From: Verrucomicrobiia bacterium
GTDB taxonomy: Bacteria > Verrucomicrobiota > Verrucomicrobiia > JABWAM01
Assembly: GCA_020849895.1 (NCBI GenBank)
Contig: JADZFN010000007.1
Coordinates: forward strand, 19,546-83,545
DNA length: 64,000 nt
Reading direction: 5' to 3'
In this document: piece after piece, positions 43,721-52,807 of the stretch
Layout of the letters: each line of letters opens with the position of its first letter
Position numbering within the stretch: the first letter of the stretch is position 1
The notes under the pieces: model-generated
Seen by the model: only the letters and a program-made list of their open reading frames with translations
What the model was told of the DNA's origin: nothing
Database searches by the model: none
Program-made: the position numbers and the translations under genes

Positions 43721-44019
43721 GCGCCCCCTCGTTGCGAACGCTTCGAGGGTGAATTTTTTGGGCTCCTCATAACTTTCAGTGGGTAGCGGGGAGGGGCTGG
43801 GCGGTGTAGGGGGCCATGGGGATGGGGAGCTTGCTGGCGACGAAAGAGAGCCTGTTGATGGGAGGGCATCCGATGCGGGAGCCGCGAGCCTTGCGTCGGA
43901 CGGCGGAGAAGACGCGCGCGCGAGCTTTCCTGGAGACATATTAGCTTGACATCCCTCCCTTTCCTTCCGATCTTTTCCTCATAAGCTTTACGGGGCGGCT
44001 TTCTCCCAGGAAGATTTTT
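43721..44019. other. Gap upstream of the PEP-CTERM gene
   Basis: About 300 bp with no supported gene. A plus-strand frame (MGMGSLLATKES..., about 41 codons) ends near 43942 and matches nothing known to me. TTGACA at 43946-43951 followed 17 bp later by GATCTT is a candidate promoter for the next gene, and AGGA lies 8 bp before its ATG. Confidence 0.35.
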
Positions 44020-46338
44020 ATGTCCACGCGCTCTCGATTTTCTCTCTCCGTCGCTCTGCTGTTCGTCGTCCTCGCCCCCTTGGCGCGTGCCGCCGACAAC
44101 GAGGTCAGGACGATCACCAACGTCGTGGACAACGCCGGCACCAACTACACCTTCGGGGTCGGCTACAATAACACCCTGTTCATCACCAACGGCGCCCAGC
44201 TCACCAACGTGGCGGTGGGACTCATCGGCCCGACGTGGCCCTACGCCGGGACGAACAACGGCCTGCTCGTGAGCGGTGCCGGCTCCATGTGGCAGAGCAC
44301 GAGCTACCTCCAGATCGGCAACCAGGCCAACGACAGCTTCAACTGGATGATCATCTCCAACGGCGGGGCGGCCATTTCAAGCGGGGCCTATGCCATCGGG
44401 GGCACAGCCAGCGCCAGCAACCGGGTGGTGGTCACCGGCTCGGGATCGGTCTGGACCAACATCGCGGGCGTGATGCGCATCGGGAACAATGGCAGCGGCA
44501 ACAGCCTCACCATCAGCGACAGCGGCAGAGTGGTCAGTGCGGGAGCTTCATTGGGGGTCAACAACAGCTCCAGCCTCGGCAACTGGGTGCTCGTGACCGG
44601 CACGGGATCGGTCTGGGACGCGAGCGCCGGCGCGATCGTGGTTGGCGCTCAGGCCGCGTCGCAGCGATTGATCATCTCCAACGGAGGAACGGTCCTGAGT
44701 CAATCCGGCAGAACCGGCGGAGACTTATCGTCCTACAACTCAGCAGAGAACTTCGTGTTGGTCACCGGTGCGGGCTCCCTCTGGAGCAACATCACGACCC
44801 TGACCATCGGCAACGGAAAAACCTCTCGCGATCTCATGGAGATTCGCAACGGGGGCAGGGTGACCAGCACCGCCGGAACGATCGGAAGCGGTTACAACTC
44901 GGCTTCGAACAGCTCGGTTCTTGTGACGGATCCCGGCTCCCTTTGGTTCATGGGAAGCAGCTTGTTGAGCTTGGGGGGTGGGTGGGGCCACTCCCTCGTC
45001 ATCTCCAACGAGGGCACAGTGAGGGCAGGCAATGCCATCGTCGGGTACGGAGCCGGATCGAGCAACAGCACGATCCTCGTGACGGGCACAGGCTCGATGC
45101 TCACGAATACGGGCATCCTCACCGTCGGCTACACCGGCGGGAGCAACCTGCTGCGGATCGTCAGCGGCGGGACGGTGGTGAGCGGGAGTGGGCGGCTGGG
45201 CTTTAATAGCGGTGACTCGCGGGACAACCTGGTGATCGTGGAAGGCGCCAACTCGCTCTGGAATGCGGGGAGCTCCCTCGTGCTCGGTTCCACGAGCGCC
45301 GGGCCCAGCAACCGCGTGAGTGTGACTGCCGGGGGCGCCCTGCTCTCCGGGAGCGCGACGATCGGCGAAGTCGCCAGCACGTTTGGCAACTCGGTGACGG
45401 TCAGCGGAACCGACTCCGTATGGAGGGTCGCGGGCACGGTCACGGTGGGCGCCTCCGTCTCGAGCAACAACTTCATGCTCGTGGTCAACGGGGGACTCGT
45501 GGAGTCGAGCGGCCTGGTGGCCGCGGCGAACATCGGCAACTCCATCAGCAACGCGGGCGGCATCTTCCAATTCACGACGCGGACTCCAACGATCACCGCG
45601 GGGAGCGCGGGCGCGATCGTGCTGGATAACGGGACCCTCGGTTTTCGTGGAATCACCAACGGATCTCCGGTCCTCGGCGGCACGCAGTTGACGAATATCA
45701 CCTTTGTTGGGAACAACGCCTTCCGCCTCGACACCGCGACCAACGCGGCGGGTCTCGGCAGCTACACGTTCGACTCGGTGGCCAATACGGGAATGGCCTC
45801 GAACTTCCAGCGCCTTGCCTTCGCAGGGAGCGGCTCGCTCTGGCGCAGTGCGAACCTCCAGATTGGCGCCGGCGGAGCCGTCGTCGGCAACGGGACGATT
45901 CAGGCCAACATGGTGACGAACCAAGGCACGCTGGCGCCGGGCAACTCTCCCGGCCTGTTGACCTTCACCAGCAATCTCACCCTGCTCTCCTCCTCCGTTT
46001 TGAACATGGAGTTGGCGGGAACCAATACGGCCCTCTTCGACCGGATCACGGTGGGCGGCGCGTTCGCCGTTGATGGCACACTCAACGTCTCGCTCATTGA
46101 CGGCTTCACGCCGCAGGCGGGCGACACCTTCAAGCTCTTCGGTTTCGATGTGTCGCTCATCAGCGGCACGTTCGCCACGACGAGCTTCGGAGCCCTGTCC
46201 GGAGGCCTCGTCTGGGACACCAGCGACCTCTACATTACGGGCACCCTCGGCGTCATCCCGATCCCCGAGCCTCGCGCGCTCGCTCTCCTCAGTGTCGCCG
46301 CGCTGCTCGCCCTGTGCCGCCGGCGCGAGACGTCCTGA
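44020..46338 (+). CDS. PEP-CTERM protein with T5SS/PEP-CTERM-type repeats
   Basis: A 772-aa exported protein: signal peptide (SLSVALLFVVLAPLARA), then about nine imperfect repeats of roughly 50 residues (about 60-490). Each has a core like VLVTGTGSVW, an LxIG step and an NGGxV step, matching the repeat shared by type V autotransporters and PEP-CTERM proteins. A beta-helix end segment follows (LAPGNSPGLLTFTSNLTLLS, about 645-665). The end PIPEPRALALLSVAALLALC then RRR is a PEP-CTERM sorting tail: PEP, hydrophobic helix, Arg cluster. It should be processed by an exosortase, which is not in the window. Probably a cell-surface or extracellular fibre-like protein. Confidence 0.88.
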   Translation: MSTRSRFSLSVALLFVVLAPLARAADNEVRTITNVVDNAGTNYTFGVGYNNTLFITNGAQLTNVAVGLIGPTWPYAGTNNGLLVSGAGSMWQSTSYLQIGNQANDSFNWMIISNGGAAISSGAYAIGGTASASNRVVVTGSGSVWTNIAGVMRIGNNGSGNSLTISDSGRVVSAGASLGVNNSSSLGNWVLVTGTGSVWDASAGAIVVGAQAASQRLIISNGGTVLSQSGRTGGDLSSYNSAENFVLVTGAGSLWSNITTLTIGNGKTSRDLMEIRNGGRVTSTAGTIGSGYNSASNSSVLVTDPGSLWFMGSSLLSLGGGWGHSLVISNEGTVRAGNAIVGYGAGSSNSTILVTGTGSMLTNTGILTVGYTGGSNLLRIVSGGTVVSGSGRLGFNSGDSRDNLVIVEGANSLWNAGSSLVLGSTSAGPSNRVSVTAGGALLSGSATIGEVASTFGNSVTVSGTDSVWRVAGTVTVGASVSSNNFMLVVNGGLVESSGLVAAANIGNSISNAGGIFQFTTRTPTITAGSAGAIVLDNGTLGFRGITNGSPVLGGTQLTNITFVGNNAFRLDTATNAAGLGSYTFDSVANTGMASNFQRLAFAGSGSLWRSANLQIGAGGAVVGNGTIQANMVTNQGTLAPGNSPGLLTFTSNLTLLSSSVLNMELAGTNTALFDRITVGGAFAVDGTLNVSLIDGFTPQAGDTFKLFGFDVSLISGTFATTSFGALSGGLVWDTSDLYITGTLGVIPIPEPRALALLSVAALLALCRRRETS

Positions 46339-46380
46339 AGGGAGTCTGGAGCCACGATGCCCTGTCAGGAGGGTCCGCCT

Positions 46381-46400
46381 TGTCACGCGGGAGCGTGACA
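46381..46400. terminator. Hairpin downstream of the PEP-CTERM gene
   Basis: TGTCACGC-GGGA-GCGTGACA is a perfect 8-bp stem with a 4-nt loop, 42 bp after the PEP-CTERM stop. No T tract follows, so it is a stem-loop that may stabilise or end the transcript rather than a classic intrinsic terminator. Confidence 0.45.
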
Positions 46401-46479
46401 GGGAGCGGGTCAAACTCCATGGAGGAGACGCCTTTCGCCGGGCTCGGGTGCGGTTTGAGATCCTTTTCCCCTTTGGTTT

Positions 46480-46500
46480 CGATGGACTGTGTGTCCATCG
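46480..46500. other. Inverted repeat upstream of hisC
   Basis: CGATGGAC and GTCCATCG are perfect 8-bp arms around TGTGT. About 90 bp before the hisC start. Operator or RNA hairpin; function unknown. Confidence 0.4.
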
Positions 46501-46543
46501 TCGCGGTGTCCCTCATGGACGCCTTCACTCCGTTTCGGTTTTC

Positions 46544-46584
46544 GCCAATCGGCCATTGGCAAAAGACGCCGGGAAAGGTTCAAT
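46544..46584 (+). promoter_or_regulatory. Putative hisC promoter with inverted repeat
   Basis: TTGGCA (46556-46561), a 17-bp spacer and TTCAAT (46579-46584) end 7 bp before the hisC ATG. The -35 is overlapped by the inverted repeat GCCAAT-CGGCC-ATTGGC (46544-46560), as an operator would be. Confidence 0.4.
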
Positions 46585-46591
46585 CTCCTCC

Positions 46592-47683
46592 ATGATTTCG
46601 CCCGGTTCGCATCTCGCAAGACTGCCCGTGTATGAGCCCGGGCGTCCCATCGAGGAGGTCGCACGCGAGCTCGGCCTCGATCCTGCGCGGATCCTCAAGC
46701 TCGCATCGAACGAAAATCCGCTCGGTCCCTCGCCGAAAGCGGTGGCGGCGCTGGAAAAGGCTTCTTCGGGCGTGCATTTCTATCCCGACGGCAACGGATT
46801 TCTCCTCCGCGAGGCGCTCGCAAAAAAGCATGGCCTTGCGAGGGGGCAGGTGGTCCTCGCCAACGGATCGAATGAGATCATCGAGTTCCTCGGGCACGCC
46901 TTCCTTGCCCCGGGCGACGAGATGGTGATCTCCCAATACGCCTTCGCGATCTACGAAATCGTCGCACGCCTTTTCCGAGCAAAGGTCGTCGAGGTCCCCG
47001 CCCGCGCGTTCGGACACGATCTCGACGCGATGCGCGCGGCGATCACCCCGCGCACGCGCCTCGTTTTCGTCGCCAATCCGAATAATCCCACCGGCACGGC
47101 GGTGAGCGCGAAGGCCCTCGAACGCTTTCTCCGCGCGATGCCCGAGTCCGCTCTGGCGGTCGTGGACGAAGCGTATCAAGAGTTCCTCGAGAGACCTCTC
47201 GACACTCCGCGATTCCTCGCACGAAAGCCGAATGTGGTCGTGATGCGCACCTTTTCGAAAGCCCAGGGGCTCGCGGGCCTGCGCATCGGTTACGGCCTCG
47301 CCGCCCCCGAGGTCGCCGTCGCGCTCCAGAAGGTCCGCCAGCCGTTCAACGCGAACCTCCTCGCCCAGACCGCCGCGCTCGCCGCCCTCGGGGACAAGAC
47401 CCACCTCCGCCGCACGATCCGGACGGTGCGGGCCGGACGCCGCTTTCTGCAGGATGCCTTCCGCGAACGAAACCTGGGGCACGTTCCTTCCTGCGCGAAT
47501 TTCGTTCTCGTCCGGGTCGGCAACGGGAAAAAGGTCTTCGAGGCGCTCCTCCGCCTTGGGGTGATCGTTCGCCCGATGGACGGGTATCGCCTCCCCGAAT
47601 GGATTCGCGTCACGGTCGGCCGACCTGCCGAAAACAAAATCTTTCTCAAGGCCCTCGATCAAGTCCTGGGAAGGAAGGGCTGA
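46592..47683 (+). CDS. hisC: Histidinol-phosphate aminotransferase
   Basis: PLP aminotransferase of histidine synthesis. Start MISPGSHLARLPVYEPGRPI; the listed frame begins far too early inside the PEP-CTERM gene. LASNENPLGPSPKAVAAL, NPNNPTG, VVDEAYQEF and the PLP-lysine segment TFSKAQGLAGLRIGYG are canonical; 363 aa is normal. It could also act on aromatic substrates. No other his genes are nearby. Confidence 0.92.
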   Translation: MISPGSHLARLPVYEPGRPIEEVARELGLDPARILKLASNENPLGPSPKAVAALEKASSGVHFYPDGNGFLLREALAKKHGLARGQVVLANGSNEIIEFLGHAFLAPGDEMVISQYAFAIYEIVARLFRAKVVEVPARAFGHDLDAMRAAITPRTRLVFVANPNNPTGTAVSAKALERFLRAMPESALAVVDEAYQEFLERPLDTPRFLARKPNVVVMRTFSKAQGLAGLRIGYGLAAPEVAVALQKVRQPFNANLLAQTAALAALGDKTHLRRTIRTVRAGRRFLQDAFRERNLGHVPSCANFVLVRVGNGKKVFEALLRLGVIVRPMDGYRLPEWIRVTVGRPAENKIFLKALDQVLGRKG

Positions 47684-47757
47684 GCGTCGCGTCTCCGATT
47701 TCGGGCCCGGACCCGGGGGCGTTTGACGCGGAAGTTTCGGCCCTTCAGGCTTCCTCC

Positions 47758-48483
47758 GTGCTCAAGACCGACCTCCATCTGCACAGCCTCGAGGACCCGC
47801 ACGACGTCCTGGAGCATGACGCCTTCGACCTCGTGGATCACGCGGCGCGCCGCGGCTATCGCGTCCTTGCGCTGACGCTGCACGGGCGGGTCCACCTGCC
47901 CGACGATCTCGCGGCGCATGCCGCGACGCGGGGAATTTTGATGATTCCCGGCGTCGAGCTTTATCTCGACGGGCGGGAAGTGCTTCTCCTGGGCGCCGCC
48001 GAGGAGGAGGCGCGGCTCCTGCGAACCCTCGAAGACCTTCGCGCGTTGAAGAAACGACGAGGAAACAACCTGCTCACGATCGCGCCGCATCCCTTCTACG
48101 GGCTGGGCCAGTGCCTCGGCAACCGCCTCGACGACTACGCGGAGACGCTGGATGCGATCGAGCTGTGTCATTTCTATACGGCGCGATGGAATCCGAACCG
48201 CAAGGCGGCGGAAGCGGCACGCCGACTGGCCAAACCGCTCGTCGCCTGTTCCGACACGCATCAGCTCAAGTGGATGAACCATCACTACTGCCTCGTGGAC
48301 GCAGAACCGACGCGCGAATCGGTCTTTGCCGCGATCCGCGAGGGAAAACTCCGGAACGTCACCCGCCCGCTTTCCCGGAGCGAGATGCTCGACAAGCTGA
48401 CCTGGCACGCGTTGACTCACGCGCCGCTGAAAGCGTTTCGCCGGTGGGGATGCCTCGCCTTGCCCAGGACGCCCCGCCGCTGA
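47758..48483 (+). CDS. PHP-domain phosphoesterase-like protein
   Basis: From the GTG at 47758 the protein opens LKTDLHLHSLEDPHD, the first PHP metal-binding motif (HxH), followed by LALTLHG, PGVELYLDGREVLLLG, TIAPHPFYGL and CSDTHQLKWMNHHY, the remaining metal ligands. 241 aa. PHP enzymes are metal-dependent phosphoesterases acting on nucleotides or sugar phosphates. The listed extra N-terminus overlaps hisC and is not PHP-like. Substrate unknown; adjacency to hisC does not make it HisK with confidence. Confidence 0.82.
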   Translation: MLKTDLHLHSLEDPHDVLEHDAFDLVDHAARRGYRVLALTLHGRVHLPDDLAAHAATRGILMIPGVELYLDGREVLLLGAAEEEARLLRTLEDLRALKKRRGNNLLTIAPHPFYGLGQCLGNRLDDYAETLDAIELCHFYTARWNPNRKAAEAARRLAKPLVACSDTHQLKWMNHHYCLVDAEPTRESVFAAIREGKLRNVTRPLSRSEMLDKLTWHALTHAPLKAFRRWGCLALPRTPRR

Positions 48484-48660
48484 AAGCCAAGGACCTTCTT
48501 CGCGGCCGATGGAGAGGCAAGAAGTTGGAAGCTCGAAGCCTGAGGCGGGAAGGAGGAAAAGAGAGGCGAGATGCGAGGCGGGAAGGCTCGCGCCCCGCGA
48601 GCCGACGAAGCGATCTTCGAAGATGACGCCTTTCCCCTTCTCCTGCTAGAGTTTCCCTTT

Positions 48661-50175
48661 ATGGCATCCCCTACCGCCCTCGTCGTCGGCGCCGGCCTCG
48701 GCGGCATGGCTTCTGCGATCCGTCTGCGCCGTGCGGGGTGGAAGGTCACCGTTCTCGAGAAGAACACGCGCGTCGGCGGCAAGCTGGACCGCCATGCCGC
48801 CGAGGGTTTCCTTTGGGACGTTGGCCCGACGGCGGTGACGCTCACCCCGGTGTTGACCGAGCTCTTCGAACACGCCGGGCAGCGCCTCGAAGATTATTTG
48901 GAACTGACGCCGGTGGACCCGATCTGCCGCAGTTTTTTTCCCGACGGGAAGGTCCTGAACACCTGGTCCAAAGCGCATCTCTTCCAGATCGAGATCGCCC
49001 GGCGCGAGCAGGACCAGGGACAGGCCCTCGAAGGATTCCTCCGCTACGCGCGGAGGCTCCACGACCTCGGAGGCGAGGCGTGGCTGTACCATCCTCCGCG
49101 GACGCCATTCGGTTTTCTTCGGGGGAATTTCCTGAAGCGCCTGCGCGGGCTGCCCGCTTTACTGAGCCGGCGAACGCTGGCGGACGTCGTCGAACGCCGT
49201 TTCAAAAACCTCCAGGTGAGGCAGGTCTTCGAGCGGTATGCCGCTTATACGGGCTCGTCGCCCTTCCTCGCGCCTTCGCTGCTCAATCTCATTCCCTATA
49301 TCGAAATCCAAGGGGGAAGCTGGCATCTGCGCGGCGGCGTCTTCCGTCTCGTCGAGGCGCTCGAGAAGTGCGCCCGGGAACTCGGCGTCGAGTTCATGTT
49401 CGACGCGGAGGTAACGTCCATTCTCACGGAACGCCGCGGGCGTTTCGGCGCGCCGCGTGCCCGCGGGGCGCTCGTGAACACGCGCATCCGGATGGAAGCC
49501 GACGCGGTGGTCTGCAACACCGACCCCGCGCACGCGTGGACGCGCCTGCTGCAGGGCCTCCCCGGCGCCTCGCGCGCGTTCCGCCGCCTCGCGAAGCGTC
49601 CATTTTCGCTCGCGCCCTTTCTCATCCTCTGGGGCGTCAAGCACCGGGACCCGCGCCTCGCGCATCACAATGTCTTTTTCTCCTCCGACCTTCGCGCGGA
49701 GTCCCACGAGCTCGTCGCGCGCCGGCGCGCGGCTCAGGAGCCCACCCTCTACGTGGGCGTTTCCTCGCGCACCGACCCGACCCAGGCGCCGCCGGGACAG
49801 GACAACTACTTCGTGATGGCTCACGTGCCCCCACTCGAACCCGATCATCATTGGGATCGGGACCGCGACGCCTACCGCGACCTCATCCTGGCCCGCCTCG
49901 AAAAGATGGGACTCGATGCGCTCCGTCGCAACATCGTCTGCGAAAAGATCATCACCCCTGCCGACTTCGCGGCGCGCGTCCACGCCTTCCGCGGCGCGAT
50001 TCACGGTTCCGCCTTTCACTCCTTCGGCAGCGTGTGGAGGCGTCCCCGCGCCCGTTGTCCCGGCGTCCGCGGCTTGTATTTCGTCGGCGGCTGCGTCCGC
50101 CCCGGCGGCGGAATTCCGTTCGTCCTGCTGTCGGCTCAACAAACCGTGGGGGCGATCCTCGACGACGCGCGCTGA
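48661..50175 (+). CDS. CrtI-family FAD-dependent desaturase/oxidoreductase
   Basis: Start MASPTALVVGAGLGGMASAI (FAD-binding GxGxxG), then VTVLEKNTRVGGKLD and FLWDVGPTAV; the C-terminal GGCVRPGGGIPFVLLSAQQT is the CrtI/CrtN FAD-closing motif. 504 aa is right for carotenoid desaturases or oxygenases. No crtB, crtE or other carotenoid gene lies in the window. TAGAGT 9 bp before the ATG may be a -10. Product specificity is open. The 177 bp before it are purine-rich with no gene. Confidence 0.83.
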   Translation: MASPTALVVGAGLGGMASAIRLRRAGWKVTVLEKNTRVGGKLDRHAAEGFLWDVGPTAVTLTPVLTELFEHAGQRLEDYLELTPVDPICRSFFPDGKVLNTWSKAHLFQIEIARREQDQGQALEGFLRYARRLHDLGGEAWLYHPPRTPFGFLRGNFLKRLRGLPALLSRRTLADVVERRFKNLQVRQVFERYAAYTGSSPFLAPSLLNLIPYIEIQGGSWHLRGGVFRLVEALEKCARELGVEFMFDAEVTSILTERRGRFGAPRARGALVNTRIRMEADAVVCNTDPAHAWTRLLQGLPGASRAFRRLAKRPFSLAPFLILWGVKHRDPRLAHHNVFFSSDLRAESHELVARRRAAQEPTLYVGVSSRTDPTQAPPGQDNYFVMAHVPPLEPDHHWDRDRDAYRDLILARLEKMGLDALRRNIVCEKIITPADFAARVHAFRGAIHGSAFHSFGSVWRRPRARCPGVRGLYFVGGCVRPGGGIPFVLLSAQQTVGAILDDAR

Positions 50176-50178
50176 AGG

Positions 50179-50910
50179 TCAGCCGGTGGCGGCGACTTCT
50201 TCGGCGAGGGCGCGCAGCACGGCGCCCGGGTCGGCTGCCTCGAAGAGCGAACGCCCCATCACCAGGAAATCGCTTCCTTCCCGGATCGCCTTCGCGGGAG
50301 TCATCACGCGTTTCTGATCGTGCGCGGCCGTTCCTTCGAGTCGCACGCCCGGGGTGACGATCACCGGTTCTTTTCCAAGCTCCCGGCGCAGCAGCGCGAC
50401 CTCCTGAGGCGAGGCGACCAGACCGTCGGCGCCCGCACGCAACGCGAGGCGGGCGAGGTTGAGCACCTGCCCCGCCATGGTGTGGTCCACGCCGATCTCG
50501 CGCAGGTCGGCGTCGTCCAGGCTCGTCAGGATGGTGACGGCGAGGAGTTTCGTCTGCACGCGTGGGTCCTTCGCGCGCGCCTCCCGGATGGCGGCGGCGG
50601 CGACAGCGATCATTTCGACGCCGCCCGAAGCGTGCGCCGTGAGGAAACGAACTCCGGGGACGGCGAGGTTCGCGACGGCGCGTCGGACGGTGTTCGGAAT
50701 GTCGTGGAGCTTGAGGTCCACGAAGGCGCCGTGCCCCCGTTCGAGGACGTCCTCGACGGCGGGCCAGCCCTCGTGGGTGTAGAGTTGGAGGCCGACCTTG
50801 AAAAAACCCACCAGCCCGCCGAGGCGGTCCATCACCGCGGCGGCTTCCGCCCGTGCGTCCACGTCCAGCGCGGCGATCACGGGCGCGCGGAGGGGCGAGA
50901 CGTCGTTCAT
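50179..50910 (-). CDS. pyrF: Orotidine 5'-phosphate decarboxylase
   Basis: Last step of UMP synthesis. From MNDVSPLRAPVIAALDVDAR the 243-aa barrel shows FVDLKLHDIPNTVRRAVANL, the family signature with catalytic Lys/Asp, plus VASPQEVALLR, VTPGVR and VMGRSLFEAADP at the phosphate site. It is 7 bp downstream of pckG on the same strand and nearly abuts convergent crtI-like. Confidence 0.95.
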   Translation of the reverse strand: MNDVSPLRAPVIAALDVDARAEAAAVMDRLGGLVGFFKVGLQLYTHEGWPAVEDVLERGHGAFVDLKLHDIPNTVRRAVANLAVPGVRFLTAHASGGVEMIAVAAAAIREARAKDPRVQTKLLAVTILTSLDDADLREIGVDHTMAGQVLNLARLALRAGADGLVASPQEVALLRRELGKEPVIVTPGVRLEGTAAHDQKRVMTPAKAIREGSDFLVMGRSLFEAADPGAVLRALAEEVAATG

Positions 50911-50917
50911 GGCGGTT

Positions 50918-52693
50918 TTACAAGCGGGAGATGAGGAGGTCCCTGTTCTCGGTGAGCTGTTTGGGCAAACGGGAACGCAGCTTGATGAAGAGGTCGTCCT
51001 GGGCATGGACCTCCTGACGCCATTCCTCGGCCTTGATGGCCAACGCCTCGCGGAGCCGTTCCCGCGTCGAGTCGGGAAGGCCTTCGAGATCAATCTCCCC
51101 GAGGCGGGGCATCCAGCCAAGCGCGGTTTCGTCGGCCTCCGCGCGCCCGTGGCAGCGGTCCACGATCCACTTGAGGATGCGCATGTTCTCGCCGAAGCCC
51201 GGCCAGAGGAATTCGTCCTTCGCGTTCTTCCGGAACCAGTTCACGTAGAAGATGCGCGGCAGGCGCTCGATCTTTGACCGCATGTTCAGCCAGTGGGCGA
51301 AGTAATCGCCCATGTGGTAGCCGCAGAAGGGGAGCATCGCCATCGGGTCGCGACGGACCTGGCCCGCGCCGCCCACGGCGGCCGCGGTCATCTCGGAGCC
51401 CATCGTCGCCCCGAGATAGACGCCGTGCGTCCAGTTGAAGGCCTGGCTGATGAGGGGAACGGTCGTCGAGCGCCGCCCGCCGAAGATGATCGCGCTGATC
51501 GGAACCCCTTCGGGATCGTCGGCCTCGGGGGCGAGACAGGGATTGTTCGTCATCGGCGCGGCGAAACGACTGTTCGGGTGGGCCGCCTTCGACGGGGACG
51601 CAGGAGTCCATTTTCTCCCCTGCCAGTCAAGCGCCTCGGCGGGCGGCGGTCCGTCTTTCCCTTCCCACCAGACGTCCAGATCGGGCGTCAGCGCCACGTT
51701 GGTGTAGATCGTGTCCCGTTGGATCGTGGCGACCGCGTTGGGGTTCGATTTCAGGCTCGTGCCGGGCACGACACCGAAATAACCCGCCTCGGGATTGATC
51801 GCGCGGAGGCGCCCGTCTTTGCCAGGCTTCATCCATGCGATGTCGTCGCCCACGGTCCAGATTTTCCAGCCCTTGTAGTGCGCGGGCGGCACCATCATCG
51901 CGAAGTTCGTCTTCCCGCAGGCGCTCGGGAACGCGGCGGCGATCCAGGTCTTCTCGCCCTGGGGCGATTCCACGCCCAGGATGAGCATGTGTTCGGCAAG
52001 CCAGCCCTCTTCGCGGGCGAGCCACGAGCCGATGCGCAGGGCGAGACACTTCTTCCCGAGCAAGACGTTTCCGCCGTAGGCCGATCCGACGGAAATGATC
52101 GTGTTGTCCTGGGGAAAATGGCAGATGAACCGCCGCTCGGGATTCACGTCGAGCATCGTGTGGAGGCCGCGGTTGAAGTCCTTTCCGTCGCCGAGGTGGC
52201 GGAGCGCCAGTTCGCCCATGCGCGTCATCACCCGCATGCTGAGCGCGACGTAGATCGAGTCGGTCAGCTCCACGCCCACTTTGGCAAGCGGTGAACCCGG
52301 AGGGCCCATGAGATAGGGCACCACGTACATCGTGCGCCCCTTCATCGCCCCGCGGCACAATCCCTTGAGCTTCTCGTACATCTCGGCCGGCGCCGCCCAG
52401 TTGTTTGTCGGTCCGGCCTCCTCGGCCCGCGGCGTGCAGATAAACGTGCAATGCTCGACCCGGGCCACATCGTTCGGATTCGAGCGATGGTAGTAGCATC
52501 CCGGAAGCTTCTTCTGGTCCAGGCGGATCAGGACCCCCTGCCGGACGGCGTCCTCCGTGAGAAAGTCCTTCTCAGCCGGCGACCCGTCGCACCAGAAGAC
52601 GCGATCGGGCTGCAGAAGGGCAGCCTGGTCGGCGACCCATTGGTTCAAGGTGGAGTTGGTCGAGCGACACTTGCCGAAGTCGGCGTGATCCAT
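50918..52693 (-). CDS. pckG: Phosphoenolpyruvate carboxykinase (GTP)
   Basis: Converts oxaloacetate and GTP to phosphoenolpyruvate, the entry to gluconeogenesis. The 591-aa protein has AAFPSACGKTNFAMMVPPAH (P-loop with the reactive cysteine), VGDDIAWMKPGKDGRL, FGGRRSTTVPL and VNWFRKNAKDEFLWPGFGEN, all diagnostic of the GTP class. The TTG start at 52783 in the track is rejected for the ATG at 52693 (MDHADFGKCRSTNSTLNQWV). Likely co-transcribed with pyrF. Confidence 0.95.
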   Translation of the reverse strand: MDHADFGKCRSTNSTLNQWVADQAALLQPDRVFWCDGSPAEKDFLTEDAVRQGVLIRLDQKKLPGCYYHRSNPNDVARVEHCTFICTPRAEEAGPTNNWAAPAEMYEKLKGLCRGAMKGRTMYVVPYLMGPPGSPLAKVGVELTDSIYVALSMRVMTRMGELALRHLGDGKDFNRGLHTMLDVNPERRFICHFPQDNTIISVGSAYGGNVLLGKKCLALRIGSWLAREEGWLAEHMLILGVESPQGEKTWIAAAFPSACGKTNFAMMVPPAHYKGWKIWTVGDDIAWMKPGKDGRLRAINPEAGYFGVVPGTSLKSNPNAVATIQRDTIYTNVALTPDLDVWWEGKDGPPPAEALDWQGRKWTPASPSKAAHPNSRFAAPMTNNPCLAPEADDPEGVPISAIIFGGRRSTTVPLISQAFNWTHGVYLGATMGSEMTAAAVGGAGQVRRDPMAMLPFCGYHMGDYFAHWLNMRSKIERLPRIFYVNWFRKNAKDEFLWPGFGENMRILKWIVDRCHGRAEADETALGWMPRLGEIDLEGLPDSTRERLREALAIKAEEWRQEVHAQDDLFIKLRSRLPKQLTENRDLLISRL

Positions 52694-52807
52694 AGGGAGG
52701 AAGGATGGGGATTGAAGGGTTTTGCGGGTCGGAAGACCCGGAGGCGGGCGCGTGAAGGTATCGGTCTCTTTCCAGTTCGACAAGCAAAAGATAACCGAAA
52801 AATCGCG

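Noticed and set aside
46339-46591. N-terminal extension of the hisC ORF from 46070
   Set aside because: It overlaps the PEP-CTERM gene in another frame; the HisC family starts at 46592.
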